NCBI GenBank assembly: GCA_003175865.1
Contig: PSRF01000087.1
Span: 1-10,261, forward strand
Direction of reading: 5' to 3'
DNA: 10,261 nt
Source: Blastocatellia bacterium
Lineage (GTDB): Bacteria > Acidobacteriota > Blastocatellia > Pyrinomonadales > Pyrinomonadaceae
Each line of letters opens with the position of its first letter. The first letter of the stretch is position 1. The translations under genes were made by a program, and so were the position numbers. Below, one piece after another: positions 5,837 to 10,261 of this stretch. The notes below the pieces were generated by a model, which did no database searches, had not been told where the DNA came from, and worked only from the letters and a program-made list of their open reading frames with translations.

Positions 5837-7501
5837 ATGATCAAGGAGTTGATGGCGAAACTTAACACAGGGAAACAGAGGAGCGTAATCAGAGAGCCGC
5901 GACTGACTTACTGGCAGAAGCTAGATCGCTTGCGAATGCGCATGAGAGATCCAGAATGGCGTCGATACGGCAAGCTCTTGCTCATCGGTAAAGTCGCTGG
6001 AGTGGGCCTGCTAGTGGGCTTTGTTTTTCTGGCTCCAGACCTGATTGGCTGGAATGCACTCGCGGCCGACGGCGATTTAAAGGCTACGGACATTGTGAAT
6101 CCAGTAAACACCGTCTGGGTACTCCTTGCTGCTTTCCTGGTGTTCGCAATGCAGGTTGGTTTCACAATGCTGGAAGCGGGCTTTTGTCGCTCAAGAGAGA
6201 CAGTGAACGTGTTGATGGAGTGCATCGTCGATACGTGCCTGTGTGGTCTGTTGTTTTACGCCATCGGTTTTGCCTTCATGTTTAGCCATGGAAACGGATT
6301 CATCGGATATCACTGGTTCTTCTTGCGTGATGTGCCTGCTACTTACGAATCCACGGGCGTTGCGTTTCTCGCTTTCTGGTTGTTCCAGTTCGCTTTCGCT
6401 GACACCTGCTCAACAATTACATCTGGCGCAATGATCGGTCGCACCAGTTTTATCGGCGATCTGCTGTACAGCGTTGCCGTCTCTGGTTTCATTTATCCGA
6501 TCATTGGTCACTGGGCCTGGGGACCTGACGGTTTCCTGGCGACGATGGGCAGTGCAGGCTATTTCTTGCCTTCGATAGGCACTGGCTTTCATGACTTTGC
6601 CGGCTCAACAGTGGTCCACACCATTGGCGGCTTTATCGCCCTTGCTGGAGCGATCGTTCTTGGGCCAAGAATCGGACGCAAATTCAAACGCGACGGCGGT
6701 GGGCCAATGTCTCCTCATGACCTCGTTATCGCCGCGACCGGAGGACTCATCCTTTGGTTCGGTTGGTATGGATTCAATCCGGGAAGCACATTGTCAGCAA
6801 TGGACTTCGAGGGCATTGGTCGCGTCGCTACGAATACGACATTGGCAGCTTGCGCCGGTGGTCTAATGGCCATGATCTACGGTTACGTTCTCATTAAGAA
6901 GTGGGATCTAGGCTACACGGTAAATGGGTTCCTCGCTGGATTGGTCGCAATCACGTGCCCTTGCTACTGGGTCAGCCCAACGGGTTCCATCATTCTCGGT
7001 GGCGTTGCAGGAGTGCTTGTAGTTCTCGGTCTGGAGCTTCTTGAATGGCTGCGAATTGATGACCCGATTGGTGCAGTACCAGTCCACGGCTTTTGCGGAA
7101 TTTGGGGCACGCTGTCACTCGGCCTTTTTGCTTGCGGAAAATATGGAATCACCGGAGCACTGGCAGCAGACAACTCTGCACCTTTGACAGGTCTGTTCTA
7201 CGGCGGTGGCACGTCGGTACTGAAGGCCCAGGCCATCGGTAGCCTGATCATAACGGTATCCACGTTTGCAGTTTCTTTGGCTGTGATGAGCTCGCTCAAA
7301 GCTTTGGGTGTACTTCGCGTCTCAGAACATGGTGAGAACGTCGGTCTGGATATCTACGAACACGGTTTGCCGGCGTATCCGGAGTACGTGATCACACCAG
7401 AGGCATTACCGGCCGGCATTCTTACTCAGGCTGAACCGGTTTCCGAAGCGCCAACACCAATTGACGTTACGAAGCCGGAGGCAGCCTCGTCGATGCCTTA
7501 A
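5837..7501 (+). CDS. amt: Ammonium transporter (Amt family)
   Basis: A 554-residue inner-membrane channel for ammonium/ammonia. The pore twin histidines are His261 (DFAGSTVVHTIGG, with the conserved Asp253 before it) and His417 (VPVHGFCGIWGT), matching His168 and His318 of E. coli AmtB; other family landmarks are MLEAGF, HWAWG and WFGWYGFNPGS. The core begins around residue 88 and contains about 11 membrane helices. The C-terminal tail keeps the GLDIYEHGLPAYPEY motif of Amt proteins that dock PII, then a Pro/Ala/Glu-rich end. Unusual is a ~45-residue charged N-terminal extension followed by a hydrophobic segment (46-71) and an ALA signal-peptidase-like site near 76. Start is ATG at 5837, by its ribosome site. 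First gene of an apparent cluster with the barrel protein and gltB; probably driven by the sigma54-type promoter upstream. No glnK gene is adjacent. Confidence 0.96.
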   Translation: MIKELMAKLNTGKQRSVIREPRLTYWQKLDRLRMRMRDPEWRRYGKLLLIGKVAGVGLLVGFVFLAPDLIGWNALAADGDLKATDIVNPVNTVWVLLAAFLVFAMQVGFTMLEAGFCRSRETVNVLMECIVDTCLCGLLFYAIGFAFMFSHGNGFIGYHWFFLRDVPATYESTGVAFLAFWLFQFAFADTCSTITSGAMIGRTSFIGDLLYSVAVSGFIYPIIGHWAWGPDGFLATMGSAGYFLPSIGTGFHDFAGSTVVHTIGGFIALAGAIVLGPRIGRKFKRDGGGPMSPHDLVIAATGGLILWFGWYGFNPGSTLSAMDFEGIGRVATNTTLAACAGGLMAMIYGYVLIKKWDLGYTVNGFLAGLVAITCPCYWVSPTGSIILGGVAGVLVVLGLELLEWLRIDDPIGAVPVHGFCGIWGTLSLGLFACGKYGITGALAADNSAPLTGLFYGGGTSVLKAQAIGSLIITVSTFAVSLAVMSSLKALGVLRVSEHGENVGLDIYEHGLPAYPEYVITPEALPAGILTQAEPVSEAPTPIDVTKPEAASSMP

Positions 7502-7506
7502 CGACA

Positions 7507-7534
7507 TCGTGCTGTAACTAGCGACGCAGCACGA
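7507..7534 (+). other. Stem-loop directly after amt
   Basis: Perfect 8-bp stem TCGTGCTG/CAGCACGA with a 12-nt loop, starting six bases after the amt stop codon. No T-tract follows, so it is probably not a complete intrinsic terminator; it could protect the amt message from 3' decay or cause partial termination. Confidence 0.45.
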
Positions 7535-7560
7535 ATCAAACTAACTAAACCAAAACAATA

Positions 7561-7605
7561 TGGCCCACCTGTCCCGGCTTTCGCAGGCGCTGGACAGGTA
7601 GGCCA
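7561..7605 (+). other. Large stem-loop between amt and the barrel gene
   Basis: Arms of 14 nt (7561-7574 and 7592-7605; ACCTGTCC against GGACAGGT at the core, GGCC closing) with one C-A mismatch and a 17-nt loop. There is no following run of T. It may be an intercistronic stability or processing element, or a dispersed palindromic repeat; it could also reduce readthrough into the downstream genes. Confidence 0.5.
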
Positions 7606-7610
7606 CTGAG

Positions 7611-7633
7611 ATCGTCCCTCATGTGGGAACGAT
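7611..7633 (+). other. Small stem-loop just before the barrel gene ribosome site
   Basis: ATCGT-CCC pairs with GGG-A-ACGAT, leaving one bulged A and a 6-nt loop. It ends three bases before the GGGGAGA ribosome site at 7637, so it could influence access of ribosomes. It also contains the GTG at 7623 that would otherwise extend the gene. Confidence 0.35.
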
Positions 7634-7652
7634 TACGGGGAGAATCTACGCC

Positions 7653-8375
7653 ATGTTCTTTGTTAAATCAATCCTTCCTCTGGTTGTCGTGATTTTTGTC
7701 GTCATAAGCTGCGTTTCAAGGAGCACAGCGCAATCGACACTCTTCAACATTCCATCAACGGATGTCGTAGCCAAGAAGAAGGTGTACTTGGAATTTGATT
7801 TTCTAAGTCACTTCGAGAGCCATGAGTCAGGAGGATTTCAAGGTTATGTCCCAAGGGCTGTTATCGGCGTAGGGAAGAGAACTGAAGTTGGAGTGAATGT
7901 CGCGTTTGCTGACGTGCTCGCACCTGATCAGCCTGTAGAACTGCAGCCAAATGTGAAGCACCAGTTCTATCAGAACGAGAAGGCAGGTGTGACGATTGCC
8001 GGTGGGGCAATTGCCTATTTGCCAATTGCACATCGTGTGGGCACCGATTCATTTGGAATGCTTTACACGGTGGTGAGCAAGCAAGTTAAAGGGTCACATT
8101 CGCCACGATTCACAGGGGGTGCTTATGGCTTGGTTGGTCGAGTCGACGGGACGGGCACGAAGGGCGGCGCAATCGGTGGTTATGAACAGCCGTTGGTACC
8201 TGGACGTCTCAGCTTCGTTGCAGATTGGTTCAGTGGAAAGAACCGTTTTGGTTATGTGACTCCGGGGTTTGCGATCACTGTTTCGAAGACAAGTTTGTTT
8301 TACGCCGGCTACAGCGTGGGAAACCAAGGCAGAAAAAACAACGCGCTCTTCCTCTATTACGGAATAACTTTTTGA
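7653..8375 (+). CDS. Probable outer-membrane beta-barrel protein, function unknown
   Basis: I recognise no named family. The 240-residue product has a signal sequence (Lys5, hydrophobic core about 6-20, cleavage probably after the STA at 24-26). The mature part lacks hydrophobic helices and shows alternating beta-strand segments rich in Gly and aromatics (AVIGVGKRTEVGVNVAF, AGVTIAGGAIAYLP, RFGYVTPGFAITVS, LFYAGYSVG). It ends in LFLYYGITF, with the C-terminal Phe of outer-membrane barrels recognised by the BAM machinery; the size suggests 8-12 strands. VVISC at 16-20 also loosely fits a lipobox, so a lipoprotein is an alternative. Start is ATG 7653, with GGGGAGA (7637-7643) upstream; an in-frame GTG at 7623 would put ten extra residues before the signal. 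It sits between amt and gltB, which suggests a porin or surface role linked to nitrogen supply; that is inference only. Confidence 0.8.
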   Translation: MFFVKSILPLVVVIFVVISCVSRSTAQSTLFNIPSTDVVAKKKVYLEFDFLSHFESHESGGFQGYVPRAVIGVGKRTEVGVNVAFADVLAPDQPVELQPNVKHQFYQNEKAGVTIAGGAIAYLPIAHRVGTDSFGMLYTVVSKQVKGSHSPRFTGGAYGLVGRVDGTGTKGGAIGGYEQPLVPGRLSFVADWFSGKNRFGYVTPGFAITVSKTSLFYAGYSVGNQGRKNNALFLYYGITF

Positions 8376-8381
8376 CGCTTG

Positions 8382-10261
8382 ATGAATAGACACACGACAC
8401 CACAACGCCAGGGTTTATACGATGCACGAAATGAACATGACGCGTGTGGGGTTGGTTTTGTTGTTGACGTTAAGGGTCGTAAGTCATCGACTGTCGTAAA
8501 ACAAGCTCTTGAGGTTCTCCTTAACCTGGAACATCGGGGAGCCTGTGGTTGCGAAACGAACACGGGGGACGGCGCGGGTGTTCTGCTACAAACGCCTGAC
8601 GAATTTCTCCATCGTCAATGTGCTGACTTAAAGATTGATTTGCCGGAGTTCGGACAATACGGCGTGGGAATGGTATTTCTGCCGCAGGACGCCAGCGCAA
8701 AGGAGTACTGTGAACACGAATTCGAAAATATCATTCGCGAAGAAGGCCAAACTCTTCTTGGATGGAGGACGGTCCCTACAGACAACGGACTCATTGGCCC
8801 AACCGCAAAGAACTCGCAGCCAGTCATCCGCCAAATCTTCATTGGTCGCGGCAGCGACATCTCAGAACTCCAGGCTTTCGAGCGCAAGCTTTATGTCATC
8901 CGACGTCGAGTCACTCGTGCTGTCAAACGCTCGGATATTCACCAGCGCTTCATGTTCTATGTCTCCAGCCTGTCCTACAAAACTATTGTCTACAAAGGCA
9001 TGCTCACTGCTGGGCAATTACCCCAGTTCTATCCAGACCTAACTGAAGGCGACCTCACCTCAGCCCTCGCAATGGTTCATTCACGATTTAGCACCAACAC
9101 ATTTCCGAGCTGGGCGCGAGCTCATCCCTACCGTTGTCTTGCACACAATGGCGAAATCAACACGCTGCGCGGCAACGTCAACTGGATGCGTGCACGCGAA
9201 AGTAAGTTTGAGTCACAGCTATTCGGCGCTGATTTACAGAAAGTATTGCCCTTGATCGACACCGAGGCAAGCGACTCAGGCATGTTTGATAACGCATTTG
9301 AATTGCTGACGCTCGCTGGACGAAGTCTCCCGCACGTGATGATGATGATGATTCCCGAACCGTGGTCGGGAAATGAGTTCATGACCGATCAATTGCGCGC
9401 GTTTTATGAATACCACTCGTTCTTAATGGAACCATGGGACGGACCAGCAGCAGTTGCGTTCACCGACGGAATCAGCATTGGCGCAGTGTTGGATCGTAAT
9501 GGGCTACGGCCGGCTCGATACTACGTGACGAAGAACGACCTTGTGGTGATGGCTTCAGAAGTCGGAGTCCTGGGTTTACCTGTTGATGAAGTAGTTTCAA
9601 AGGGCAGACTCCAACCGGGTCGTATGTTCCTCGTAGATACGGCGCAGGGAAGAATCATTGGTGATGAAGAATTAAAACAGTCACTCGCTCAGGCACAACC
9701 TTACCAGCAGTGGCTCGACGAGAAGACACTGCGACTCGAACAATTACCGGAGCCGCCGTACGTCAATCAATCCTCGCCCGAAAAACTTTTGCTGCGGCAG
9801 AGAGTTTTCGGTTACACGCGTGAAGAACTGCGTCTGATTATTGAACCAATGGCTGCGGAGGGAAGTGAGCCCGTCGGTTCGATGGGAACAGACACTCCTC
9901 TTGCCGTCCTTTCAAAGCGTCCTCAACTTCTCTACAACTATTTCAAACAGCTCTTCGCACAGGTTACCAATCCGCCGATCGATGGTATCCGAGAAGAACT
10001 GATCATGTCTGCCGACACTACAGTTGGTCCAGAAGCAAACTTGCTGGAGCCAACGCCAGACTGCGCTCGTCAGATCAAACTTGATTCACCGATTCTCACA
10101 AATATTGAACTGGAAAAGCTGCGGTTGTTAGGCGAGTCGGATGGCCCATGGGGTGCGCCTGGGTTTAAATCGATAACACTTCCAATCCTGTTCAAAGCAT
10201 CCCGCGGCGGTCGTGAACTCGAGTCTGCACTTGAGGAGATATACAAACAAGCGGATGCAGC
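8382..10261 (+). CDS. gltB: Glutamate synthase (GOGAT) large subunit, partial (C-terminus beyond right edge)
   Basis: Makes two glutamates from glutamine and 2-oxoglutarate. I translated 626 open residues of the usual ~1,500. A 21-residue propeptide precedes the nucleophile Cys22 (EHDACGVGF), which becomes the mature N-terminus of the class II amidotransferase domain (about 22-430). Family landmarks are LEHRGACGCETNTGDGAG, SRFSTNTFPSWARAHPYR, HNGEINTLRGN (His255-Asn256-Gly257) and DSGMFDNAFELL. The central linker domain begins around 470 (EKLLLRQRVFGYTREELR, MGTDTPLAVLS, QVTNPPIDGIREE). The FMN, Fe-S and 2-oxoglutarate synthase portion lies outside. ATG 8382 is the only in-frame start ahead of Cys22 that gives a normal propeptide. 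It lacks a clear ribosome site and starts six bases after the barrel gene stop, so translation is probably coupled. Position after amt fits ammonium assimilation; gltD may follow. Confidence 0.97.
   Translation, partial: MNRHTTPQRQGLYDARNEHDACGVGFVVDVKGRKSSTVVKQALEVLLNLEHRGACGCETNTGDGAGVLLQTPDEFLHRQCADLKIDLPEFGQYGVGMVFLPQDASAKEYCEHEFENIIREEGQTLLGWRTVPTDNGLIGPTAKNSQPVIRQIFIGRGSDISELQAFERKLYVIRRRVTRAVKRSDIHQRFMFYVSSLSYKTIVYKGMLTAGQLPQFYPDLTEGDLTSALAMVHSRFSTNTFPSWARAHPYRCLAHNGEINTLRGNVNWMRARESKFESQLFGADLQKVLPLIDTEASDSGMFDNAFELLTLAGRSLPHVMMMMIPEPWSGNEFMTDQLRAFYEYHSFLMEPWDGPAAVAFTDGISIGAVLDRNGLRPARYYVTKNDLVVMASEVGVLGLPVDEVVSKGRLQPGRMFLVDTAQGRIIGDEELKQSLAQAQPYQQWLDEKTLRLEQLPEPPYVNQSSPEKLLLRQRVFGYTREELRLIIEPMAAEGSEPVGSMGTDTPLAVLSKRPQLLYNYFKQLFAQVTNPPIDGIREELIMSADTTVGPEANLLEPTPDCARQIKLDSPILTNIELEKLRLLGESDGPWGAPGFKSITLPILFKASRGGRELESALEEIYKQADA

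Noticed and set aside
7561..7605. Intrinsic terminator after amt
   Set aside because: The stem is strong but no T-run follows on either strand, so termination is not supported by sequence alone.
7623..7652. GTG start adding ten residues to the barrel protein
   Set aside because: The GTG lies in a stem-loop and would place extra residues before the signal peptide; ATG 7653 has a suitable ribosome site.
1..10261. tRNA, rRNA, CRISPR, insertion sequence or phage signatures
   Set aside because: None seen: no regularly spaced repeats, transposase, integrase or RNA gene pattern was found reading both strands.

Overview
The window is compact bacterial DNA with roughly even base composition, about 90% coding, carrying complete or partial versions of seven genes. 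The organism is Gram-negative: one gene encodes a signal-peptide-bearing, probable outer-membrane beta-barrel protein ending in Phe. Using both a sigma54 activator of GAF-AAA-Fis layout and a ROK repressor, near branched-chain amino acid and nitrogen-assimilation genes, would fit an Acidobacteriota-type soil or aquatic bacterium. That placement is a low-confidence impression, since no rRNA or taxon-specific marker is present.

Left region (1-2226). The window opens inside ilvB (minus strand, C-terminal part beyond the left edge), the TPP-dependent large subunit of acetolactate synthase. A 217-bp divergent intergenic region, with a strong hairpin in the ilvB leader, separates it from a plus-strand LysR-type regulator. 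This is the classical layout for a LysR protein controlling its divergent neighbour.

Middle region (2223-5249). Two regulators lie on the minus strand: a sigma54-dependent enhancer-binding protein (GAF, AAA+, Fis-type helix-turn-helix, no receiver domain) and, downstream of it, a ROK-family winged-helix repressor. The ROK protein keeps its zinc motif but has lost key kinase residues. The lysR and ROK genes converge and their stop codons overlap in TTAG.

Right region (5250-10261). A 587-bp divergent regulatory region separates the sigma54 activator from a plus-strand cluster: ammonium transporter amt, a small probable outer-membrane barrel protein, and gltB (glutamate synthase large subunit, cut by the right edge). 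A sigma54 -24/-12 promoter-like element (TTGGCAC-N5-TTGTT) sits about 113 bp before the amt start, and palindromes lie near both divergent promoters. The simplest model is that the divergent activator drives amt from this promoter and feeds ammonium capture into GOGAT. The barrel protein occupies the place between amt and gltB where a PII gene is often found, and its gene is only 6 bp from gltB, so it may be an outer-membrane partner of nitrogen uptake. A 151-nt amt-barrel gap holding three stem-loops may tune expression of the downstream genes.

No tRNA, rRNA, CRISPR array, insertion sequence or prophage gene was seen. Most of the window is ordinary housekeeping metabolism; the points of interest are regulatory architecture and the amt-barrel-gltB arrangement.
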